Below, one piece after another: positions 13,701 to 19,645 of a stretch of 29,842 bases of DNA. The DNA is from a virus, in IMG/VR virus record IMGVR_UViG_3300009152_000147, positions 1 through 29,842 of that record; one strand, written 5' to 3'. The stretch's first letter is position 1, and every line of letters begins with the position of its first letter. The notes under the pieces were generated by a model. That model was not told the DNA's origin. It searched no databases and saw nothing but the letters and a program-made list of their open reading frames with translations. The translations under genes and the position numbers were made by a program.

Positions 13701-15038
13701 ATGACGCACCCAACCGATAACACAAACCCCGCAACCGCAACCCCCAAGACCTATGCCGAGATGTCGCACAACGAACGGCAGAAGTACCAGAACGAAACTC
13801 CGCTGTCCGAGTGGACGATGGAGATGCTCACGATGGCGATGCCCTCGCGTGGCTACGGATATATCTCCGAGGACTCCGCGATGTGCAACACCGAAGCCCA
13901 CTACAATCGTTGGTTCAACCTCATGGGCGTGAGTGATGCACAGTTCAACGCCCTCAACGACAAGCAACGCATCGACATCTACGATGACAAGAAGGACGGA
14001 CTGCTCCGTACTGTCATCAAGATGCGTCCTGCCGACATCCGCAACCGCCCCGCCACGCTCTCCCACTTGGAAGTGAGTCGCGTCCGCGAGTGCATTGATG
14101 CCGACAAGATGGCGTTCGCGATGAGCGACAGCATCGTGAAGGCGATGGTTCACGCCACGCAGAACGCGGTGACTCTCGAAGATGTCCGCAGGATTGTCCG
14201 CGATGAGATGCCACTTGCGTCAATGAAGGGTGGCAAGCCCCGCGTCATCAAGATTCAGCAGGGCGATGAGGAGGCTCGCGTCATCGAAGGCATCGTTCAC
14301 AAGAAGTTCGACCGCGTGTTGAAGATGTGTACCCGCGATAATGTGATGCTCGTTGGCGGTGCTGGTTCGGGCAAGACCACGATTGCCCGACAGGTCGCTG
14401 GTGCGTTGAAACTTCCCTTCTACTTCACAGGTGCAATCCCGCACGAAGCCAAGTTGCTGGGCTTCATCAACCCTCACGGCAAGTATGTCGAAACCGCTTT
14501 CTATCGTGCGTGGACTACGGGCGGTGTGTTCCTCATGGACGAGGTCGATGCCTCCGACCCGCAAGCCATGCTCTCCATCAACGCGGCACTTGATAACGGC
14601 ATCTGCGATTTCCCGAACGGCATGGTCGAGAAGCACAAAGATTTCCACTTCATCGGAGCCGCGAATACTTTCGGCAAGGGTGCTACCATGGACTACATTG
14701 GTCGCAACGCCCAAGACGAAGCAGGACGCTCCCGCTGGTTCTACATCCATATCGAGTACGATGAAGTGATGGAGGAAACCATCGCCCAACAGTTCGCCCC
14801 CGAAGAGATTACGCTGGGCTGGTGCAAATACATCCGAGCCGTCCGCAAGGCGGTGGAGACTCTCTCCGAGCGTCACATCGTGTCCCCGCGTTCCACCATC
14901 AAGGGAGCGAGGGCGTTGGCTATCGGTATCCCCCGCGATGAAGTGGAGGACGCGGTGCTGTGGCATCAGATGGATGGCGAACGCAAGCGACGCATCCTCG
15001 AAGAAGCGAAGAAACTCTGCGGAGGACTCCTGCCCTAA
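13701..15038 (+). CDS. MoxR/CobS-like AAA ATPase (AAA_5)
   Basis: 445 residues. The first ~200 residues are a helical, charged region without a known domain. The ATPase core has Walker A GGAGSGKTT (219-227), Walker B FLMDEVD (Asp280, Glu281) and a sensor-like FHFIGAANTFG strand with Asn. It continues through SRWFYIHIEYDEVMEE, as in MoxR, CobS and dynein-related AAA_5 proteins. Such ATPases remodel partner proteins, often a VWA or other partner encoded next door. CobS-like copies occur in several phage groups with unproven roles. The next gene (15061) may be the partner. One exact 12-mer lies inside (14213) and others flank both ends. Confidence 0.8.
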   Translation: MTHPTDNTNPATATPKTYAEMSHNERQKYQNETPLSEWTMEMLTMAMPSRGYGYISEDSAMCNTEAHYNRWFNLMGVSDAQFNALNDKQRIDIYDDKKDGLLRTVIKMRPADIRNRPATLSHLEVSRVRECIDADKMAFAMSDSIVKAMVHATQNAVTLEDVRRIVRDEMPLASMKGGKPRVIKIQQGDEEARVIEGIVHKKFDRVLKMCTRDNVMLVGGAGSGKTTIARQVAGALKLPFYFTGAIPHEAKLLGFINPHGKYVETAFYRAWTTGGVFLMDEVDASDPQAMLSINAALDNGICDFPNGMVEKHKDFHFIGAANTFGKGATMDYIGRNAQDEAGRSRWFYIHIEYDEVMEETIAQQFAPEEITLGWCKYIRAVRKAVETLSERHIVSPRSTIKGARALAIGIPRDEVEDAVLWHQMDGERKRRILEEAKKLCGGLLP

Positions 15039-15045
15039 TCCATCC

Positions 15046-15057
15046 ACTTGCGTCAAT
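15046..15057 (+). promoter_or_regulatory. dispersed 12-mer, exact, 3 nt before a start codon
   Basis: The motif, then CCC, then ATG at 15061. The same tight ACTTGC.TCAATCCCATG arrangement recurs at 17375. A promoter at this distance could not place its -10 before the gene, which favours an operator or RNA-level role here. Confidence 0.75.
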
Positions 15058-15060
15058 CCC

Positions 15061-15918
15061 ATGACCATGCTTAACATCAAGGAACGCACGACAGAGACAA
15101 GTGCGGTTCGCGTCTACCACTCCGTTGAACACGCCTTGCGTGTCGCGGAGAATGGTGGCGTATGGAAATCTACTCGCTCGTCCCGCAAAGGCTCCGACTC
15201 TTGGTCGGGCGGTTCGTTCTCCGAGGCGATGAAACTCGCCAAGTACGGCTGGCGTGACGGAGCGAAGGACATCCGCAAGGCGTTCGCTGACCTTCCCTCG
15301 CCCTCGCTGTCCGCTGGCAACGCGTGGAGGCACGACTACTATGGCGAACGCATCGACATGGCTCGCTTCTCCTATGGCGATGACGCTTGCTTCCGCACCC
15401 GAAGCGGTAGCGACAGGGGTCGGGCGAAACTCGTCCGCATCCTCGTCCCCATGGCTTACCCATGCTCCACCAGCGACACCGATGTAGTCAACCGAGGCTC
15501 TGCCATCATCAGCGTGGTGGACGCGTTGGAGATGACCCGCAGGACTGTCGAGTTGGTCTGCTGTTACTCATCGACCTCCGCTGGCTCCCGCAAACCAACA
15601 TCGGGCTTCCACATGAACCACGCTGTCGTGGTGAAGCAAGCGGGACAACCATTCGACATCGAACGCCTCGCGTTCTTCCTGTCGCACACCGCGTCTCTCC
15701 GCAGGATTGGATTCGCCCTCATGGAGTCGGTTGCCGAAGCGGAGCAGTCGCACAGCGGTGGCTACGGCTACGGATGCAACATCCACCCCGATGATTTGAG
15801 CATGAACACCATCGCGTTGCCCGAACTCCACGGAGGCAAGTGGAACACTCCCGCCAAGGCTCGCGAAACACTTGCGTCAATCGTGCGTGAACAAGGACAC
15901 GCTCTCTCCTTCCGATGA
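15061..15918 (+). CDS. possible AAA-ATPase partner protein, unknown function
   Basis: 285 residues from ATG 15061 (an ATG two codons later is also possible). The N-terminal part has YHSVEHALRVAENGG and GGSFSEAMKLAKYGWRDGAK. The middle has a hydrophobic VNRGSAIISVVDALE strand-helix and the C-terminal part is Gly/His-rich. A GG-S-x-EA-x-x-LA-x-x-GW block followed by a VDALE region is something I associate with uncharacterised phage proteins found beside AAA ATPases. No VWA metal site is evident. Adjacency to the ATPase gene (22 nt) is the main functional clue. An exact 12-mer (15870) is read as L-A-S-I near the C terminus, 33 nt before the next start. Confidence 0.6.
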   Translation: MTMLNIKERTTETSAVRVYHSVEHALRVAENGGVWKSTRSSRKGSDSWSGGSFSEAMKLAKYGWRDGAKDIRKAFADLPSPSLSAGNAWRHDYYGERIDMARFSYGDDACFRTRSGSDRGRAKLVRILVPMAYPCSTSDTDVVNRGSAIISVVDALEMTRRTVELVCCYSSTSAGSRKPTSGFHMNHAVVVKQAGQPFDIERLAFFLSHTASLRRIGFALMESVAEAEQSHSGGYGYGCNIHPDDLSMNTIALPELHGGKWNTPAKARETLASIVREQGHALSFR

Positions 15919-16037
15919 AGGACAGGCTTGCGTTAATCCTTCTGGTGGCTTGTTATCTGTTCATGGCAGTTGCCATCTGCTCGATTGCAAGTTGCACCGC
16001 GAAGCACCTTTCCCCCCAAACCACAACCCAGAAATAA
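15915..16037 (+). CDS. 40-residue lipoprotein
   Basis: A short gene starting in an ATGA overlap with the previous stop. The product is MKDRLALILLVACYLFMAVA followed by ICSIASC and 13 more residues. The positively charged start, hydrophobic core and lipobox IASC make Cys27 the predicted lipidated residue, leaving a mature peptide of about 14 residues. Phage Rz1-type outer-membrane spanins and plasmid colicin-lysis proteins are small lipoproteins of this kind, though Rz1 is longer. It also contains a two-mismatch 12-mer (15926-15937). Coupled start and clear signal support a real gene; the function is unknown. Confidence 0.55.
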   Translation: MKDRLALILLVACYLFMAVAICSIASCTAKHLSPQTTTQK

Positions 16038-16045
16038 CACACACC

Positions 16046-16927
16046 ATGAAGCCCAAACCCGAAAACGAAAACAACGATGAAGGAATCAAGCCAACGCTCC
16101 ACGAGAATTCGTGGGAGGTTCGCATCGCGGAGATGCGACTCCGCGGTGGCTCCATCCTTGAAACTTGGTATCCCCTACTTGCGTCAATCCTGTCCCATGT
16201 CGGGCAGACTGCCGTCCTTACGGCTCGCTCCGCAGGGCTGGTGAAGGACGCAGACGCGTACCGCAGGAACATGGACACGGCTCGCTTCTGTGCTGCCGTT
16301 CGTGCCTCGCTCGTCTTGTTCAACGAAGGCGGTGCAGAGTACGCGTCCAAGAAACTCGAACGCATTACGGACGGACACGAACCCGACACCGCGAAGGAGA
16401 TGGTCGAGAATTGGATTGCGACTGTTAAGCAACTCCCCGCCCCGCACTTCCCGATGATGGACACCAAGGTCATGGTCGCGATGCGTATCCGCGAGGACGA
16501 AGAGGAGAACACCATCGAACTCGTCTTTGACGAGACGCTCTGCGGTAAGAACCTCCACCACCCCGATGACAAGGACGCACAGGAAGCCATGGCGAACGAG
16601 ATGGCGAAGCAGGAGAAGCACATGGGCATCACCAACAAAGTGCCTCCCATCCTCTCGGACGATGAGAAGCCCCGCGATGGCGTGGACGAGGATGGAACGA
16701 CCACCACTACCAAGGATGTCGGTGGCTTCATCGAAGTGCGGAAGACCAAAGACCGCACGCCCACGCCTCCGAAGAAACCCGCGAAGAACGACAAGAAGAG
16801 CCTCAACGATTTCCTCGATGAGATGCTCTCCAAGCAAGCGGAGGAATCGGACAAGCGAGCGAAGGACGCGAAGGACAAGCGAGACGCGGAGGATGACGAA
16901 CCTCTCCCGCCCTCGCGGTTCAACTGA
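16046..16927 (+). CDS. hypothetical phage protein with disordered charged C-terminal half
   Basis: 293 residues from ATG 16046, which follows an A/C leader (AACACACACC). The N-terminal half appears folded and helical (WEVRIAEMRLRGGSILETWY; RRNMDTARFCAAVRASLVLF). The C-terminal half is highly charged, with Thr, Asp, Lys and Pro runs (TTTTTKDVGG; PTPPKKPAKNDKKS), and ends in ADDEEPLPP-like acidic sequence. No motif is recognised. An exact 12-mer inside (16177) encodes L-A-S-I, and another follows the stop by 9 nt. It may work with the ATPase and partner genes upstream, by position only. Confidence 0.6.
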   Translation: MKPKPENENNDEGIKPTLHENSWEVRIAEMRLRGGSILETWYPLLASILSHVGQTAVLTARSAGLVKDADAYRRNMDTARFCAAVRASLVLFNEGGAEYASKKLERITDGHEPDTAKEMVENWIATVKQLPAPHFPMMDTKVMVAMRIREDEEENTIELVFDETLCGKNLHHPDDKDAQEAMANEMAKQEKHMGITNKVPPILSDDEKPRDGVDEDGTTTTTKDVGGFIEVRKTKDRTPTPPKKPAKNDKKSLNDFLDEMLSKQAEESDKRAKDAKDKRDAEDDEPLPPSRFN

Positions 16928-16936
16928 CGCTCTCTC

Positions 16937-16948
16937 ACTTGCGTCAAT
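16937..16948 (+). promoter_or_regulatory. dispersed 12-mer, exact, before a terminator
   Basis: This copy lies between the stop codon at 16927 and the terminator hairpin. A promoter reading into a terminator would be pointless, so this copy argues for an operator or stoperator role. Confidence 0.75.
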
Positions 16949-16953
16949 CACAA

Positions 16954-16980
16954 GCCCCCGACATCGGGGGTTTTTCTTTT
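16954..16980 (+). terminator. rho-independent terminator
   Basis: Stem CCCCCG/CGGGGG with loop ACAT, followed by TTTTTCTTTT. Almost the same hairpin ends the transcript at 17982. Confidence 0.92.
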
Positions 16981-17036
16981 GCGTTGTGTCCAGCGTGTCG
17001 CGGTGCGTAATGGGAGATGCACTACGCACACATACC

Positions 17037-17369
17037 ATGAAACTAAATCACCCGCCTGTCATTCAATGGAATGACCCCACCGCAAGCATCAGCATGATTT
17101 CCCACTCGGGACACACGCTCGATAAAGCACCAGACGGAGCCTCGTTCACGCTCCGCTTTCGGCAACCCTCGAACGGCTACATCATGGTCGAGTGGGAGGT
17201 CGAGAGTGCTGACCACAGCATCTTTGAGGAAGGCTCCATCACCATCGCGTACAAGGATGACGGCATGATGGGCGAAGCCATCGACTATGACGGAGCGTTT
17301 GAACTTCCGCACCAACTCAATGACCGCCTCATGGCTCTCGGCTACTGCACGAAGGACATCACCGCCTAA
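17037..17369 (+). CDS. hypothetical phage protein
   Basis: 110 residues from ATG 17037 (MKLNHP), after a CACACATACC leader. The upstream gap holds a 7-bp inverted repeat (GTGCGTA 17003-17009, TACGCAC 17023-17029) just before the start. The protein is beta-rich in appearance (GASFTLRFRQPSNGYIMVEW; SITIAYKDDG) with an acidic helix near the end. No family is recognised. It stands alone between a terminator and the next 12-mer, so it probably has its own promoter in the 56-nt gap. Confidence 0.55.
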   Translation: MKLNHPPVIQWNDPTASISMISHSGHTLDKAPDGASFTLRFRQPSNGYIMVEWEVESADHSIFEEGSITIAYKDDGMMGEAIDYDGAFELPHQLNDRLMALGYCTKDITA

Positions 17370-17374
17370 TAATC

Positions 17375-17386
17375 ACTTGCATCAAT
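17375..17386 (+). promoter_or_regulatory. dispersed 12-mer, one mismatch, 3 nt before a start codon
   Basis: ACTTGCATCAAT then CCC then ATG at 17390, the same spacing and CCC as at 15046. Confidence 0.7.
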
Positions 17387-17389
17387 CCC

Positions 17390-17608
17390 ATGAGCGAAAC
17401 CAATCCCCTCGGTCAGCCAGCACCCGACAGCGTATTCAAATGCGACTGCGGTAGCGGACTCCACACACAGAAGCAGTACGATGGACACGGCATCTATCTC
17501 TGTCGCACCTGTCGCACCTGCCACCAGAAGAAGATGAGTCGCTATCGTCGCGACATCCGCGAGCAGTACGAGTGTGACGAACCCATCTACGGAGAGGGCG
17601 ATTACTAA
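17390..17608 (+). CDS. cysteine-rich zinc-binding-like small protein
   Basis: 72 residues. Cys18 and Cys20 (CDCGS) and Cys38, Cys41 and Cys44 (CRTCRTC) around a DGHGIYLC core suggest a zinc site. The CDCGS...DGHGIYLC..C pattern with a basic KKMSRYRRDI tail is one I recall from unannotated phage and bacterial proteins. The CRTCRTC segment comes from a tandem 9-bp duplication near 17503-17520. The acidic C terminus ends EGDY. Function unknown; DNA, RNA or protein binding is possible. Confidence 0.6.
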   Translation: MSETNPLGQPAPDSVFKCDCGSGLHTQKQYDGHGIYLCRTCRTCHQKKMSRYRRDIREQYECDEPIYGEGDY

Positions 17609-17610
17609 AC

Positions 17611-17622
17611 ACTTGCGTCAAC
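17611..17622 (+). promoter_or_regulatory. dispersed 12-mer, one mismatch, intergenic
   Basis: ACTTGCGTCAAC starts 2 nt after the stop codon and is 29 nt before the ATG at 17652. The intervening leader contains TACTAAAAC, a possible poor -10 element. Confidence 0.7.
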
Positions 17623-17651
17623 CTCGCACCTCGTACTAAAACAAATTCGCC

Positions 17652-17957
17652 ATGCACTACCACACACGCAAACGGAAAGCCAAGAAGAACAACACCACCG
17701 CGAACAAGACTCTCGCCACCATCGCCTCCGCGGTGGTCTGGCAGGAGTTCGACACGCTCACCAACAACATCCTCCTCGCCTTCGAGGGAAGCGAACGCGT
17801 GGACGCGTTCCGCAAGTTGGCGAAACTCGCCAGCATCAAGGCTGACGAAATCGAGGATGACATCCGCAAGTTCCACGAAAAGCGAATGGGCGTTTCTCTC
17901 GCTCACCTTTCGCTCTCGAAGGGAATGTGGGTGCGGAGGGTTCACACGAAACTGTAA
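17652..17957 (+). CDS. small basic hypothetical protein
   Basis: 101 residues. The N terminus is very basic (MHYHTRKRKAKKNNTTANK), followed by helices (VVWQEFDTLTNNILLAFEGS; VDAFRKLAKLASIKADEIED). It has no recognised motif. The basic start and helical body could fit a nucleic-acid-binding protein. The gene is a single-gene unit: 12-mer upstream, terminator downstream. Confidence 0.55.
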   Translation: MHYHTRKRKAKKNNTTANKTLATIASAVVWQEFDTLTNNILLAFEGSERVDAFRKLAKLASIKADEIEDDIRKFHEKRMGVSLAHLSLSKGMWVRRVHTKL

Positions 17958-17980
17958 GCGGTCAACGCATACGGAAGCAA

Positions 17981-18009
17981 CGCCCCCGACATCGGGGGCT
18001 TTTTGTTTT
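17981..18009 (+). terminator. rho-independent terminator
   Basis: Stem GCCCCCGA/TCGGGGGC (17982-17999) with a short CA-type loop, followed by TTTTTGTTTT. The last base runs straight into the next 12-mer. Confidence 0.92.
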
Positions 18010-18010
18010 C

Positions 18011-18022
18011 ACTTGCGTCAAT
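18011..18022 (+). promoter_or_regulatory. dispersed 12-mer, exact, directly after a terminator
   Basis: 27 nt before the ATG at 18050. The start region TGGTCGTGCATGAA (18041-18054) is repeated exactly at 19007-19020 with the same motif-to-ATG spacing. Confidence 0.8.
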
Positions 18023-18049
18023 CTCTGCTCTGACCTTCTCTGGTCGTGC

Positions 18050-18229
18050 ATGAACTACCCATACCGCCCCCCACTGTCACAACGCATCCGCACCGCGAGC
18101 CTCTGGCTCTTGGTCGATATGCTCAACGCTCTCTCGCGTCTCGCGTTCCGCGTTGGTCGCGTCCTCTCGGACGCTTCCGATGCTGTCGCGGTGCATGAGT
18201 TCACCAACCGCGAGAAGACCATCCGATGA
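18050..18229 (+). CDS. small basic hypothetical protein
   Basis: 59 residues (MNYPYRPPLSQRIRTASLWL...). The middle (LWLLVDMLNALSRLAFRVGR) is an amphipathic, partly hydrophobic helix that could sit on or in a membrane; the C terminus is polar. The stop overlaps the next start as ATGA (18226-18229). No family is recognised. It begins 27 nt after an exact 12-mer, with no Shine-Dalgarno. Confidence 0.5.
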   Translation: MNYPYRPPLSQRIRTASLWLLVDMLNALSRLAFRVGRVLSDASDAVAVHEFTNREKTIR

Positions 18230-18582
18230 CCAAGGCAACGCACAAGCAGGCTCGCCTGCTCATCGAAGAGCAAGCCACCTTCACCGCGTCCTCGGTGTTC
18301 GCGATTCAGTACCCGCGAGGATATGTCGTGTTTTCCTATGGTCATCACTTCCCGATGTTCGCTTGCGTCAATGACAGGGACGGCAGTCGCAAGTGGTTCG
18401 TGAATGTCCGCAAGTATTCGACCACGACCTCGAAGCACACGACCACGCTCCGTCCTCGCGGTGTGAGCCTCACGCCTTCCTCGCATGACACGATGCTGGG
18501 GCTTCATCGTGCTATCGCTCGCGGTGACGCTCACGACCTCGCTTGTTATATCGAGGGTGACCCGCATCACGCGAAAGGCTGA
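18226..18582 (+). CDS. conserved-looking phage protein, unknown function
   Basis: 118 residues, coupled to the previous gene. The features are a basic start (MTKATHKQARLLIEEQATFT), then VVFSYGHHFPMFACVNDRDG and YSTTTSKHTTTLR. A V-x-x-YG-x-HFP strand followed by Y-S-x-TTS-x-H is a pattern I recall from many uncharacterised phage and plasmid proteins. No catalytic role is known to me. A one-mismatch 12-mer (18361-18372) is read here in a different frame, as C-V-N instead of L-A-S-I. A terminator follows 22 nt after the stop. Confidence 0.6.
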   Translation: MTKATHKQARLLIEEQATFTASSVFAIQYPRGYVVFSYGHHFPMFACVNDRDGSRKWFVNVRKYSTTTSKHTTTLRPRGVSLTPSSHDTMLGLHRAIARGDAHDLACYIEGDPHHAKG

Positions 18583-18604
18583 ACGCCTCGCGAGCAAAAC
18601 GAGA

Positions 18605-18636
18605 AGCCCGATGTGATGTCGGGCTTTTTTGTTTCC
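18605..18636 (+). terminator. rho-independent terminator
   Basis: Stem AGCCCGA/TCGGGCT (18605-18611 with 18619-18625), loop TGTGATG, followed by TTTTTGTTT. The next 12-mer begins at 18637. Confidence 0.92.
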
Positions 18637-18648
18637 ACTTGCGTCAAT
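18637..18648 (+). promoter_or_regulatory. dispersed 12-mer, exact, directly after a terminator
   Basis: 60 nt before the ATG at 18709, longer than the usual 27-30 nt; the extra length is an A/C-only leader. Downstream bases (CGTGCATCGCAGATT) resemble those after the copy at 18977. Confidence 0.8.
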
Positions 18649-18708
18649 CGTGCATCGCAGATTTATCAAGCGTGTCGCAAGACACCAAACACCAAACCAA
18701 AACCAAAC

Positions 18709-18924
18709 ATGAGCAACATGAGTTACTGTCGGTTCAACAACACACGCATCGACCTCCAAGACTGCGTTGACGCGTGGCATGAGGGCGTGTCCTCCAAGGA
18801 CGAAGCGAGAGCGAGGAAGGCTCTCATCGAGGTCGCGGAGGAAATCATCGAACTCGCGAAACAGGATTCCGAGATGGTCGCGAACCTCGAACTGAATGAG
18901 GAGGGCGATGACGATTCCGAGTAG
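18709..18924 (+). CDS. conserved small phage protein (MSYCRF type)
   Basis: 71 residues, beginning MSNMSYCRFNNTRIDLQDCV and continuing with helices (ARARKALIEVAEEIIELAKQ) to an acidic end (EEGDDDSE). A start of MSNMSYCRF-x-NT-x-x-DL-x-DC is found in many uncharacterised phage and bacterial proteins, so the gene is real. Function unknown. The leader (ACACCAAACCAAAACCAAAC) is A/C only. It is a single-gene unit between two terminators. Confidence 0.7.
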   Translation: MSNMSYCRFNNTRIDLQDCVDAWHEGVSSKDEARARKALIEVAEEIIELAKQDSEMVANLELNEEGDDDSE

Positions 18925-18944
18925 TCGCTTTTCACTTACGAAAA

Positions 18945-18974
18945 AAAATCAGACCGCTTCGGCGGTTTTTTTTT
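18945..18974 (+). terminator. rho-independent terminator
   Basis: Stem ACCGC/GCGGT with a TTCG tetraloop (18953-18966), a T-run after it and an A-run before it, so it could work in both directions. Confidence 0.9.
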
Positions 18975-18976
18975 GC

Positions 18977-18988
18977 ACTTGCGTCAAG
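18977..18988 (+). promoter_or_regulatory. dispersed 12-mer, one mismatch, directly after a terminator
   Basis: ACTTGCGTCAAG, 27 nt before the ATG at 19016, matching the spacing of the copy at 18011. Confidence 0.8.
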
Positions 18989-19015
18989 CGTGGGTCGGAG
19001 ATTGTTTGGTCGTGC

Positions 19016-19534
19016 ATGAAAACACATACGCATAACGAAATGACAAAACTGATTCTCACAAATCCCGATAAGGTTCGCGACCTTGTTCGGCTCACGCTGA
19101 CTGTCTGCTGGCACGCGAAAGTGTGCGGTGCGGTGAACATTGAGTTCGAGGGTCAGCACTTCACGCTCGCTGTCTCAATCATCGGAGACGGCAAAGGCGG
19201 TGAGCGTACTTGGATTAATGACGCTTACATGATGCCAGAAGGAAATACTAATTGGCTTCTGCGGGATATGAAAATGAAGTTCGCTTGCGTCAAGGCTGAC
19301 GCGAAAAAGGAAAAGAAAGAAAAGAAGAAAGCGAAGCGTGAGCATGAGTCGCTCACGGATGAAGAGTTGCAGGAGTATCACGCGAACGCTCTCGCGACTC
19401 GCAGAGGTGCTGGCGGTCACGGCAAGGCTCACTACAACGGACTCCGCGTCATCGCGTTCCTCGCGGAGATGGACGCTCGCGGTCAGAAGCCCGATGGTCG
19501 CGAGGGTTCGTTTAACGGCATCGGCAGTTACTGA
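19016..19534 (+). CDS. hypothetical phage protein
   Basis: 172 residues from ATG 19016; an in-frame ATG at 19040 is possible, but 19016 has the conserved TGGTCGTGCATGAA context. The N-terminal half is beta-rich (CGAVNIEFEGQHFTLAVSII). A Lys/Glu-rich helix follows (KADAKKEKKEKKKAKREHES), then a helical C-terminal part with RRGAGGHGKAHYNGLR and ending FNGIGSY. A two-mismatch 12-mer inside (19283) is read as C-V-K. No family is recognised. Confidence 0.6.
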   Translation: MKTHTHNEMTKLILTNPDKVRDLVRLTLTVCWHAKVCGAVNIEFEGQHFTLAVSIIGDGKGGERTWINDAYMMPEGNTNWLLRDMKMKFACVKADAKKEKKEKKKAKREHESLTDEELQEYHANALATRRGAGGHGKAHYNGLRVIAFLAEMDARGQKPDGREGSFNGIGSY

Positions 19535-19540
19535 CCCGCG

Positions 19541-19592
19541 ATTGACGCAAGTGAGCAAGGGAGCCAAGTGGCTCCCCCTCGCTCGCGTCATT
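19541..19592 (+). repeat. long imperfect inverted repeat holding a reversed 12-mer
   Basis: The 111-nt gap before the small terminase gene. ATTGACGCAAGT (19541-19552) is an exact 12-mer on the minus strand. ATTGACGC pairs with GCGTCATT (19585-19592), GAGC with GCTC, and GGGAGCCA with TGGCTCCC around an AG loop; a four-base bulge and a few mismatches interrupt the stem. No T-run follows. It may be a binding site for regulators or terminase, or a transcript-stabilising hairpin. Confidence 0.6.
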
Positions 19593-19645
19593 CCTGGGGG
19601 TCGTGTGAGCGTCTCGCGGTTGACGCGTGGGCTGACTCGCGCACG

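Noticed and set aside
14220-17038. Long minus-strand open frames (e.g. 289, 328 and 284 residues at 14220-15089, 15961-16947, 16184-17038)
   Set aside because: They are shadows of confident plus-strand genes in GC-rich DNA where stop codons are rare on the reverse strand; their proteins show no motifs and low-complexity Ser/Val/Arg runs.
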